From positions 4,154,001 to 4,218,000 of the forward strand of contig OZ014424.1 in the NCBI GenBank assembly GCA_963965975.1: 64,000 nt of DNA, read 5' to 3'. Origin of the DNA: Xestospongia bergquistia (Eukaryota; Porifera; Demospongiae; Haplosclerida; Petrosiidae). Positions 33,165-43,793 of the stretch are shown piece after piece. The stretch's first letter is position 1. The number at the start of each line of letters is the position of its first letter. The translations under genes and the position numbers were made by a program. The notes under the pieces were generated by a model. That model ran no database searches. It was not told where the DNA came from and was given only the letters and a program-made list of their open reading frames with translations.

Positions 33165-36100
33165 GAGAGGGAGGGAGAGAGAGAAAGAGAGAGAGGGAGG
33201 GAGAAAGGGAGGGAGAGAGGGAGAGGGAGAGGGAGAGGGAGAGAGAGAGAGAGAAGAGAGAGAGGGGGGGGAGAGGGAGGGAGAGAGAGAAAGAGAGAGA
33301 GAGGGAGGGAGAAAGGGAGGGAGAGAGGGAGAGGGAGAGAGAGAGAGAGAGAAGAGAGAGAGCATCATTTAAAATCTGTGATATTTCATTACCTTTCCTT
33401 TCCCCTTAGATCTGGCCTGTAGGGGAGGGTCTTCAAATTCTCCAGTCTTTGCACAGTAAGCCTTCAATAAAAGACCACATCAAACATGTCTAGACACTAC
33501 ACCCATTAACCTCTAAAAAGTAAAACCTATCAGGTCCTCCCAGGAAGTAGGAGTCAATATCCCCTTCAATATCTTCCCCATGTTGTACAGTACATTTACC
33601 ACATACAATATTAGCCTCTACAGTAGTCTCTATAAAAACATCAGTTAATATAAGCAAAGTACTTCAAAGTAACACACCTTCATTACTCCAATAGACAAGA
33701 TTAAGATCAGCTTGATCTGTAGCATTGTCTTCTTTGTGTGTGTCTTGTGGTCTGCATGTAGACATGTATAACAATAACATGTATACAAGTACAATAATAA
33801 TTACATGCATACATGTACAATAATTACATGTAAACAAGTATGATAATAACATGAAAACATGTACAATAATAACATGTACACAAGTACAACAATTACCTAT
33901 ATTATGTAATATTCATGTACATGTTCAAACTCATTACCTGTAGAACATTCTCACTTTAAGGTAAACCTTAACATCATCAATAAGTTTACTAATAGAGGAC
34001 TTGGTAAATATCTCCAATATTTGACCTGTAAATTATAATAGATGGTAAGTTCATTAATTATTTTACTAACCTATTTGAAATGGAGGTGAAGAATCAGAGT
34101 TACTGCCCTTGACATAATCTGACATTTTACGATATTTTTCAGGATACATTTCTTCATCAATCTAATAATGAAAACATTAGTCATATCAACATATGGTATA
34201 TAACACTCCATGTATGTGTGTGTGTGAATAAACAGTACATTTACAGGCTATAATATAGGAGTCTCTCCTTAATTAATGGCACTAATAAACTATTTAACAA
34301 GAATTAGTGATTATTCAACTTACAGATTCATCTTTTTTTGGTTGTTTCTTTGATAATGTTGTAGTTTTTTTAACAGAAAAGGTGTAAGTGTCTGGTAATA
34401 AACAGATACAATCTCCAACAGAATATGTTTGATAGTCAAGAACAAAAGAGCTACAAAGAGTTACAATCACAATATAATGCATCCACTATACATTACATAC
34501 TTAAAGAGAGTATGTTTAGAATTGTTTGAGGACTCGATTTTATCTTTTGCAACAGCAATTTTGCTCTACGTTAAAAAATGTAACAAGTATCATTAAAATA
34601 ATGTCTACTGTACAATGTACATCTAGTCATAATCTAATCATATCTAATCATAATCTATTCATATCTAGTCATAACCTAATCATATCTAGTCATGATCTAA
34701 TCATATCTAGTCATGATCTAATCATGATCAAGGATTTAGTCATTATACAAAAGGAAGCAACCTACTAATTCAGCTGTCTTCCTTCGATCACAAGATGGAC
34801 AGAATATTCTTTGTCCTTCCTTTGATTGAAAATCACGACAATTGCTAGGGATGTCTTCAAAACGAGCTGTTGTAACATCATACCATTTCTGACAAAAGAA
34901 TGTCCTGCCATCTTCCTCTATTTCTTCCTCCTCAGTGACTTCCTCACCTCCCATCATAAACCAGTTATTAGGAGGATATTGAAACTCCACCTGTGTGTAA
35001 TCAGTAGTTGATTGAATAATACACTGAAGTATTAGTATGGGACTAGAACAAGTGTCCTCAATATAGAGGTTGCATAATACACTAAAGTATTAGTATGGGA
35101 CTAGAACAAGTGTCCTCAATATAGAGGTTGCATAATACATTAAAGTATTAGTATGGGACTAGAACAAGTGTCCTCAATATAGAGGTTGCATAATACACTA
35201 AAGTATTAGTATGGGACTAGAACAAGTGTCCTCAATATAGAGGTTGCATAATACATTAAAGTATTAGTATGGGACTAGAACAAGTGTCCTCAATATAGAG
35301 GTTGCATAATACACTAAAGTATTAGTATGGGACTAGAACAAGTGTCCTATTATAAGAGGGAGTACTAGTTTGTAATAACTAACTTGAACTTTATCTATAA
35401 TAGCTCCCAATGGATTATCATCACATTCATCCAGGAGAAACAGTTCTCGAGGATCACCAGTCTCTCCGAGGGCTGTCTCACTAGATCGACTAGATTGGAA
35501 AATATATAAAACAACTTTAAAAAACATAAATTTATATTAAAGTTTAAAGTCAATTTCTTACAATTAAGAAGAGCAGCTCCATTAGTGAGTTCAGTATTAT
35601 GTTAACTTTTAAACTCACATGATTGTGAATGATTACATGTACACATGTCAATGTACATCAATTATAAAACATTAATACATCTACATGTACACTCACTATC
35701 CATGGTGCATCTATACCACCATTAATAATATATCTACACTTACTTAAACCACTATCCATGGTACATCTATACCACCATTAATAATATATCTACACTTACT
35801 TAAACCACTATCCATGGTACATTTATACCACCATTAACAATATATCTACACTTACTTAAACCACTATCCATGGTACATTTATACCACCATTAATAATATA
35901 TCTACACTTACTTAAACCACTATATCCATGGTACATTTATACCACCATTAATAATATATCTACACTTACTTAAACCACTATCCATGGTACATTTATACCA
36001 CCATTAACAATATATCTACACTTACTTAAACCACTATCCATGGTACATTTATACCACCATTAATAATATATCTACACTTACTTAAACCACTATCCATGGT

Positions 36101-39100
36101 ACATTTATACCACCATTAATAATATATCTACACTTACTTAAACCACTATATCCATGGTACATTTATACCACCATTAATAATATATCTACACTTACTTAAA
36201 CCACCATCCATGGAACATTTTCTTTCCATTATTATCTTCCCACATTGACATAATACGTACTATATAGAGTGGATCATCAGGTACTTCAGGACACACTGAC
36301 ACTACATCATGTACCAACACCTGTTAGAATACAAGGAGACGATTAAAATAAATGAAATAAAACTATAAAACCTCTACATTTCATATTTTAATTTTTAAAT
36401 CATATTTTGTTAGTATGGATTATACAACAACTACATCAGTCATTTCTAATTCAAAATTGTTTCCATATAAAGTATTGCTATTGACATATGTCATTGTGTA
36501 TTACCTTTTCTTTGTTAATAAGGACTTGTGAGTAATACTTGCGATGTCCCTCAATCCAATCTGGTTCACCTATCCACTCAACTTTGGTCTAAAACAATAT
36601 ACAACTAATTACTACAATAATAGCAGGAACTTACCTTTATCTTCTTCTCTTCTTTAATTTTCTTACTTGGAGATCTAATGTCTTTCTACAAGAAGAAATA
36701 TCAATGTAAGTACATATTTATAAACCCCATCTATCACAACCTCTAACTCTTAACTGTAATATCCAATTATAATGTGCATATTTACAATATGATGTACTTA
36801 CTGCATTTTTCAAGTCAGGGTCACTATCCATCTCCTCATTTTCATCAGCTGTTTGTATAGCCATATAAGGACAACTAAATAATGACAAAATAATGAATAC
36901 AATATATTATATAGTGTATCTACAGTAAGGGTATTCAATGTCAACTAAATGACAATTCTTTGATACCAACTCTTTTTTAGGTTTAGGGTCTAAAGTCTAG
37001 GGAGAAAGAAAGAGCTTGAGTTGTCAATTTGGGAGCTGATATAGTGGGAGCTGGTTTAATGTAAGTTGACACTTTGACAGTTGATATTCTGAGACTAAAT
37101 CATACAATAAAGATACTGTGTGCTAATAAACAATAAAGACTACTCCATTGTTAAAAGCTGATACATTCATACTTAACTGGTTAACTATATGTTACGGAAC
37201 TTACCGTCTGTGGACACAAGCTTGTTTTGATCGTCCAGTTCCTCCAAATTTAATCATATCTTTACAAGCATTACATTTCCCACAATCAGTTAGTTGACAT
37301 ACTTCACAAACACCACAACGACGTCGTCTAGGAGCTGAATTAGACGACTTGCCGTCAATCTGGTTCTTGAAAAACATCTCAAAAATATTACGAACCAATG
37401 GAGTTGTAGTAGCCTATTACAAGATATCAACAAAACAGAAATCAGTGATATGAATACCTTAGTATGTTTGGATGCCTTCACTTTGGGCTGCTTAGCTGAC
37501 CTCCTGGCAGATTTCCTACAAAGGAGTAATATGCCAATAATCAATTTCCACATATGCTAATAATATATAGCTAAGTTCTTGCTTCCAATAATTATTTACA
37601 TGAACACTGTTTATAATTCACAGAGCAATAGAAAGGTCACTATGAGAACAACACATCAGAACAAATAATCTTAATCAAAAAAAATAGAACTATCAACAAC
37701 AGCAAGGATAGAAATAGCTAGAAATATGTTCTATTGTATTTGACATGTAAGTACTGTTAATAGAGACAATTATAACTATCTAAGAAAAACAACTACAGAT
37801 AAAGTAATGTTAAAATGAGCAGATTTATCAATTTGTCCCCCTATGTGTACGTGTACTTATGTAACTTGTGTTACATCAATTGTGAGAGCAACATTAACTT
37901 ATTATGTATTAAAGCTATTATAAATAGTGTAAGAACTAACTGTTTTCCTAATGTGACTCCTGATAGTTTTATTAAAGCTCTCATACAAGGAGATACTAGT
38001 AATAGATCTTCATCTTCATCACTATATTGATCATAACTTTCAACCTAAATAAAGTAGAACCCTGTCATTATGAATATGATAATAATTAATGAAATGATTT
38101 TTGACTTGTTCTTAATGTAATCAACTAAACCAAGAAAATAAACAGAGACACTTAATGGAAACTACATGCTTTCAAATATTATTATATAGTAGACTAATCA
38201 AAGGTAAGAGAAAAAGATTATATAACTATTTTACAATCTTGCCTACAGTTGCCAAATTTCATCACATCCATAGTATTATGTAATACCTGCTCCACAATGA
38301 ACTGTGCATGTCTTAGGAGAGCATCCTCAGTAAAGGAGGTACAGCCAATAGATTGAGGAGGGACTGTAGTCTCTATTTTATTTAATAGATCCTCATAAGT
38401 AGCTACAGGAAACTCTTCAAGATACTCTATTACAATCTATAGAACCAGAATAAAATGCATGTACAAACATTCATACACTAATTAATATGTGCGTATATAC
38501 ATGTACTGTGTATGTGTAGTGACTATACTTTACTAAGGTAGATTTTCTCTTGTACAGAGGCCATTATTTCACTGTAGTCTTGAGAGGATTCCATTAATAT
38601 ATACTCAGCATAAGCTGAAGTGAACAAAATCATATTAAGACATTAACACTGTTTATAATTAGTAATTACCTGTAGTAAATCCAACAAGAGCTTTTTCTCC
38701 TCCATCAAAACCAGCAATCCACCATGAATTGATAGGACCTAGTTCTTTAGTAGGTATACCATCTACATACAATGTATAAATTATTAAAATAAAAATGAAC
38801 TGTACAATTTTAATAAATGTACATTAAAGTATACAAAATCTGAAATCGTGTATACAAGTCATCAAAGTAGGTGGGGTTTTGATCCAAAGCTCCACCCATT
38901 TTAAAATCAGTATTGCACTGGTATGATATACCATAGCAGTAACACACACTCACTACATAACACAGTTACTAGTTGAGCATGCTGACTAAGCTATGGATTA
39001 CTTGTATACATGTTGTTACCTGAAGGGTCAGGGTTTTCGTCGTAAATTGGTTTGACAGTTCCACTGAAAAAAAGCTCGACATTTTTTTCAACCAGCCCAG

Positions 39101-40994
39101 TATCAAATGGACACAAATGATGATTTTGATCATAAACACTACACAAAATAAAATCACAATAATAATCATTGACATATGTAATAAATATGATGTATTAATG
39201 CAGACATTATCAAATGCCTCAAGTCCTAATATTTATTATGTGCTGAGTTATAAAATTGTCATAACATAATCTTTTTAATGTGGTAATGTGGTTGCCTAAA
39301 AGAAAAAAAATGTACTTTTCAAATTCTAGGAAAATTAGGCCTTAAAACCACAGCAGATAGACCGCTATTTCTCTATGTGGTTGTCTCAGTAAAGAGGTTC
39401 CTTATTAACAATAAAGTGTATTATATAACATACGTAAAATCTGTTATCTTGTGTTGTGGTATATCATCTAATGCACTCTCCTGATCACCACTTAATAAAG
39501 ATAGGCTAGAATCAGCTAGTGTGATAAATTCTTCATTCTAACAAAGAGATAATTGTTAATATTAATACAATGATTTGAACTTACAGCATTAGGTGGGTCA
39601 CCGATGAAAACTTTTAATTTTGGATCATCCAAATGTTGCCTACAATAACAACATGATTTGGGGGGCTGAATAGGAACCTGTAATAATACAAGACCTCTTA
39701 TTCATGTACATTATGTTAGATATGTTTATACCGCTGGGGCAACATCATTAACTACTTCACATGACTCTGAATTTTCTGTTGTCTCTTCACTTTTAGATTT
39801 TTTGGTCTCTGGATCAGTAGACTAAAGAGGATAAAATTTTAAAATTTTATTCTATGGACAAAGAAGCTTTATTATAAAGCACTAAATTATGATAAATTTT
39901 AATGCATTTTAAATTCTGTTATTCATAGATTCAGCAATTAAATGTTACTAATATCACAGTAGTTATTATATGATACAAAATAGGTTTATTATATACTGAC
40001 TGTAGATGTAGAGAGACTCCCTTCACTATCAACCTCGTCATCAAAATCAGGTTGTTTACGTTTCTGAGGACTAATATTATAATAAAATAGCAATAGTTAT
40101 AAAATAAACAGAACAAAAATAGCTATACCCCTTAAAATATCCTGAAATATCAAGCTGCCTTGAATTCCCTTGAGATTTAGATACTTTGCTAGTACTGCCT
40201 GCAGTATTAGATGAAGATCTTCTCTTAGCTTTGGCTGGTTTAGTCACTGGACTATCAGACACTTCCATAGAATCATCATTGTCATTAGAAAGTGTTCTAT
40301 AAAAGTGACATACAAGTAACATACTCATTAATGTATAGATACACATCCTATTACATATGTCCATTGTCCATATACATATAGTACACATGTACCATCCTAT
40401 TATACATGTCCATATACATTTAGTACACATATACCATCCTATTACATATGTCCATATACATTTAGTACACATATACCATCTTATTGCATATGTCCATATA
40501 CATTTAGTACATATATACCATCCTATTATACATGTCCATATACATTTAGTACATATATACCATCCTATTACATATGCCCATATACATTTACTACACATGT
40601 ACCATCCTATTATATATGTCCATATACATTTAGTACACATGTACACTGCCACATCAATGTGTACTTTGAACTTAGTACACTTAAATTGGCAGAAATAAGC
40701 AAGCTGGTGTAGTATCTTACATGAAAAAGGCAAGCAATCATTGATTATACTTGTTTAGTATCAATTATACTTATCCATTTTTCATATTATTACTAACATG
40801 GCCTTCAGGGAACTGGAATCTGTTTTTTCAGCTGTAGTTCCATTTGTTAGATGAACACCTTCTTCTCCAAGCATTACAACTAGACTAGAATGTGTTGCCT
40901 GATTACTTACTGAAGTTAGTTTAGGCAGTGGCTTGGCGGGTTGAGAATGGCGCCCTTTCTTCGCATCATTAGAGGTGAAACACGTGTGACCCAT
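29973..40994 (-). CDS. DNMT1: DNA (cytosine-5)-methyltransferase 1 (complete, 38 coding exons)
   Basis: Maintenance CpG methyltransferase acting at replication forks. Exons, 5' to 3': 40994-40798, 40296-40129, 40070-40001, 39821-39732, 39677-39585, 39537-39434, 39138-39020, 38762-38670, 38614-38529, 38436-38287, 38044-37941, 37515-37458, 37413-37205, 36874-36802, 36685-36635, 36588-36505, 36320-36196, 35489-35384, 34990-34766, 34565-34501, 34450-34324, 34161-34071, 34025-33938, 33751-33678, 33629-33511, 33461-33393, 33117-32985, 32881-32730, 32520-32392, 32222-32076, 32028-31973, 31923-31812, 31536-31390, 31341-31175, 30701-30559, 30463-30366, 30231-30115, 30065-29973. They sum to 1443 aa. 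PIP box QLDISGYF (about 112-120); RFTS (about 175-390; [22 protein letters not shown]); CXXC finger (about 470-515; [30 protein letters not shown]); two BAH domains; KG-rich linker. The catalytic domain has DVFAGCGG (motif I), [10 protein letters not shown] with the nucleophilic Cys, [10 protein letters not shown] and VGNAVPP (motif X). The ATG at 40994 is the first in frame. All key motifs are intact. Confidence 0.97.
33119..33361 (-). repeat. Long (CT)n-type polypyrimidine microsatellite at a DNMT1 acceptor
   Basis: This is about 240 bp of GA/GGGA repeats on the plus strand, so CT/TCCC on the transcribed strand. It ends directly at the acceptor AG (33119-33118) of the exon coding the KG linker. 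It contains two similar halves of about 120 bp, suggesting a duplication. Open frames in both strands (Arg/Glu or Ser/Leu/Pro repeats) are artefacts. Confidence 0.9.
34616..34740. repeat. Irregular 16- to 33-bp repeats in DNMT1 intron
   Basis: Variants of CTAATCATATCTAGTCATGAT are repeated several times between two DNMT1 exons. Confidence 0.75.
35015..35349. repeat. 58-bp minisatellite in DNMT1 intron, about 6 copies
   Basis: Near-identical units contain TTAGTATGGGACTAGAAC and GTGTCCTCAATATAGAGG. Copies differ mainly at one site (ACACTAAAG or ACATTAAAG), with the two types alternating. This indicates growth by two-unit steps. Confidence 0.92.
35695..36215 (-). repeat. 56-bp tandem array duplicating a DNMT1 exon end and its 5' splice site
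   Basis: About nine units of 56-58 bp occur. The last unit overlaps the real exon 36320-36196. The exon's last 25 nt plus donor read (minus strand) CCATGGATGGTGGTTTAA then GTAAGTGTAG. Each intronic unit reads CCATGGATAGTGGTTTAA then GTAAGTGTAG. Eight downstream units thus carry a decoy donor with exon-like context. Decoy donors lie near 35741, 35797, 35853, 35909, 35967, 36023, 36079 and 36135. Use of any decoy would add TAA in frame straight after the normal junction. Confidence 0.88.
40358..40640. repeat. 42-bp minisatellite in DNMT1 intron, about 7 copies
   Basis: Units contain CATATACATTTAGTACACAT and ACCATCCTATTACATATGTC. The length is a multiple of three, so the minus frame reads [14 protein letters not shown] repeatedly. 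This is an artefact and not part of DNMT1. Confidence 0.9.
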
Positions 40995-40995
40995 C

Positions 40996-41007
40996 TGCGC
41001 ATGCGCA
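40996..41007. promoter_or_regulatory. Palindromic NRF1-type motif between DNMT1 and RPS4
   Basis: TGCGCATGCGCA matches the palindromic NRF1 consensus YGCGCAYGCGCR. It lies 2 bp from the DNMT1 ATG and 38 bp before the RPS4 ATG, so it may control both genes. A CACGTG E-box sits nearby at 40981-40986, within the first DNMT1 codons. Binding is inferred from the motif only. Confidence 0.6.
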
Positions 41008-41018
41008 AACACACCATA

Positions 41019-41029
41019 CTCTTTTTCTC
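41019..41029 (+). promoter_or_regulatory. Probable 5' TOP start of RPS4
   Basis: The pyrimidine stretch CTCTTTTTCTC lies 15-26 nt before the RPS4 ATG. It matches the terminal oligopyrimidine start of ribosomal protein mRNAs, which would imply a 5' UTR of only about 25 nt. The start site is inferred. Confidence 0.5.
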
Positions 41030-41044
41030 AATCAAGGAGGCAAC

Positions 41045-43332
41045 ATGGTTAGTGAATCTTTTCACATCATCTAAATATCATAAATAAAATCATCATCTTA
41101 ATACTTGCTATTGACGTTGCCATCCATATTTTAGGCTAGAGGGCCGAAGAAGCACTTGAAGAGGCTCAATGCCCCTAAACACTGGATGTTGGACAAGCTA
41201 TCTGGAAGATATGTAATGAAGCATGTGCTTGTATGGAAAGTTATTTAATGTGCCTCTTTTTTGTCTAGGCTCCCAGACCATCAACAGGGCCACATAAATT
41301 ACGTGAATGTATGCCATTGATAGTATTTTTAAGAAATCGTCTCAAATATGCATTGACTGGTGATGAAGTTAAGAAGATTGTTAAACAGCGCTTAATAAAA
41401 GTTGATGGAAAAGTTCGTACTGACACCACTTATCCTGCTGGTTTGATGGGTAAGGTGTAAACCAGTATCTAGAGTGCTTGTACATAATGACATTGTACTT
41501 AAAGTAATGGATAAAGTGTTATGCAAATGAATTATGGAAATTAAAGCATGACCACACCTCTCATGCTTTTAATTTCTGTAATATATGAGTAAAAATTAGG
41601 CTTATTCTGATTTATTGTACAATTTGGATCAAAACGTTTCATGTTATTACTATTAAAGAGATCTGTCTTCAACTACTGATGTCTCCATTTACTTGTCTTT
41701 AGCTTGAAACAGAAAAAGAAGTGATGACAGAATTGCTTTGAGACCACGCCTACCATGATAAACATTGTTCTATAGTTATTATTAATAGCACACTTGATGT
41801 TTATGATCAATTAAACCATGGACGCTCCCCATGAAATACCCATTTACAGTCAAAAATGTGAAGTTATGTCTATAAGCCCAGTGTACGTAGTATACTTTGT
41901 ACCCAATAGATCACATTTCTCCATTTACATATGGCATTCACAAGTTGACAAAAATATTTATACTATTGGCTAAACTCTATGCCACGACTAAATGTTTGTT
42001 AATGTTACCGGCATTTTTACATGTGTTAGTAGATATTAGCAGGCAAGTATAACACATACTAAGATGAGTGCATTATATTACATAGTGACTATCTTTCTCT
42101 GTATAGATGTTATTACTATTGAGAAAACTGGAGAACATTTTCGGTTATTGTATGATGTGAAAGGTCGCTTTTGTGTTCATCGAATTACCCCAGAAGAAGC
42201 TAGGGTAAGCTGATGTGAACCTACATTACATGTACAGTTATAATAGTGTTAGTTAGCCAATGTTTGTGCTATGATGACTGGAATAATCCCAGCTCGCTTT
42301 GAGCTCATAGAGTGTTGAAGAGAGACAGTTCCTTCTTGACACTGAGCACTATGGCTATTTCTATCGTATCATATACCATGAATAGTCTTAACATTAGACT
42401 TGATGGATTTCCTTGAGTAGATGCTACCCTCTAATAATAACTCTTCCTTTCTCTATATGGCATTGAAATTAACACTACCCTCAAATTGATATTACTCAGC
42501 CAGAAAATAGTTGAAATATGATAAATTTCTTAACAGTCCAAGTTCACAACCGATTAATAACATACAACATTAACTTCTTGCTTTGACGTAAACAATTATC
42601 AGTTCTGCTTGAAGTTGCTGTCAAAGCTTTATCTATCATATCTTAGCTAATATATAGAGTTCTAAAGGTACAGTTTATTATAAAGGTTCCGAATCAATTG
42701 TTATATTAGTGTCTTTGATTATTTCTCTATGCTCTCAAATAGTAGCCTCCCCCACTCTAGGACCTTGATTGAAATAGACGCTGCGGCTCTTACTTGAGGG
42801 AACACTTTACTTCTCATATGAAATAGTATAAATTACAAATAATTTCTACACTATGATGTAGTGTGTATGCTGTTACTTTTATTATTGTCTTTTTGTTGTT
42901 GTATAGTACAAGCTAGGACGTGTACGGAGAGTCCAACTTGGTCCCAAAGGTGTCCCATTTTTGGTAACTCATGATGGCCGAACCATTCGTTATCCAGATC
43001 CGTATATTAAAGTCAATGACACTGTTAGAATTGACATCTCAACTGGGAAGATCACAGACTTTGTTAAGTTTGATGTAGGCAATGTTGTGATGGTTGTAGG
43101 CGGGCGAAACTTGGGCCGAGTAGGTGTCATTACACATCGAGAAAAGCATCATGGGTCATTTGATATTATCCACATCAAAGATTCAGTAGGAAACACCTTT
43201 GCCACACGTCAGACGAATGTGTTTATTATTGGTAAAGGTACTAAAGCTATGATTTCACTACCAAAATCTAAAGGAATTCGATTGACGATCGCTGAAGAAA
43301 GAGATCGTCGTTTACAAGCAAAGGGTCTATGA
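41045..43332 (+). CDS. RPS4: 40S ribosomal protein S4 (complete)
   Basis: Structural protein of the small ribosomal subunit. Exons are 41045-41047 (the ATG alone), 41135-41212, 41269-41449, 42107-42204 and 42907-43332, giving 261 aa (human S4 is 263). Splitting directly after the ATG is also seen in other animal S4 genes. Diagnostic stretches include [19 protein letters not shown] at the start, [17 protein letters not shown] (S4-like RNA-binding region), [39 protein letters not shown] (KOW region) and [15 protein letters not shown] at the end. The gene is head-to-head with DNMT1 across about 50 bp. Introns 3 (657 bp) and 4 (702 bp) are much larger than introns 1 and 2, and intron 4 holds a probable C/D snoRNA. 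Confidence 0.97.
42266..42349 (+). ncRNA. Probable C/D box snoRNA in RPS4 intron 4
   Basis: A C box ATGATGA (42271-42277) and D box CTGA (42342-42345) are bracketed by a terminal stem GTGC (42266-42269) with GCAC (42346-42349). The resulting 84-nt RNA has the usual size and sits in a ribosomal protein intron, the standard host. The candidate guide just upstream of the D box is GACAGTTCCTTCTTGACA. A degenerate C'/D' pair may lie around 42299-42315. The rRNA target was not identified. Confidence 0.55.
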
Positions 43333-43793
43333 ATTGTTTTGCAATGAACATAAGAGAAGAGTACATTATATGTATGTTTCCATCTTGTTTTCAAAATTAA
43401 AGGTGTTTTTTGAAAAATGATTTCTTTGATCTGGGGTGGGTGTGAGATCGAGCTGTCTAATAGTCTGGAAATGTTTGTATTACAGAAGACAGGTGGCATG
43501 TACAGTATAGGACCATTTACTGTAGCTTCTACTTTGCCCATAATATAAGTACATTGGATGTTAGATTTAATCCATTCATTAGTTATATGCTGACAGTTGA
43601 TATTTGTCCCCTAGTACTATGAGAAAATGACTACTCTTGTGTTTGTGTCAAGTCAGCAATATTACTGGTATAACATAGCTTATATATATATATGTCCAAA
43701 TATTGCTATATAAATAATCTTTACCAAAAAATAATATATAATTTTTCCAGAGACCAATACAAAAATAACAATATTTTGTTAAAATAATATAAT
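43333..43793. other. Convergent 3' flanks of RPS4 and the next gene
   Basis: This 460-bp AT-rich stretch holds both 3' UTRs. A short TA run lies at 43681-43692. No ORF or RNA gene was recognised. Confidence 0.55.

Noticed and set aside
33015-33422. Overlapping Arg/Glu-rich and Ser/Leu/Pro-rich ORFs on both strands
   Set aside because: They come from the GA/CT microsatellite in front of a DNMT1 exon. Only the 32985-33117 part is coding, in the DNMT1 frame.
36915-36999. Possible extra DNMT1 exon (open frame [14 protein letters not shown]) between the CXXC and BAH1 exons
   Set aside because: Splicing it after the CXXC exon puts a TAG in frame, and the flanking exons already join in phase as HRRCPYMA, matching DNMT1. 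It could only be a poison exon, with no evidence.
40077-40733. 218-aa minus ORF with [14 protein letters not shown] repeats joined to DNMT1 sequence
   Set aside because: The repeat part is an intronic 42-bp minisatellite. The acceptor at 40297 separates it from the true DNMT1 exon 40296-40129.
41722-41800. Second C/D snoRNA candidate in RPS4 intron 3 (GTGATGA at 41722)
   Set aside because: No CTGA D box or closing stem at a suitable distance.
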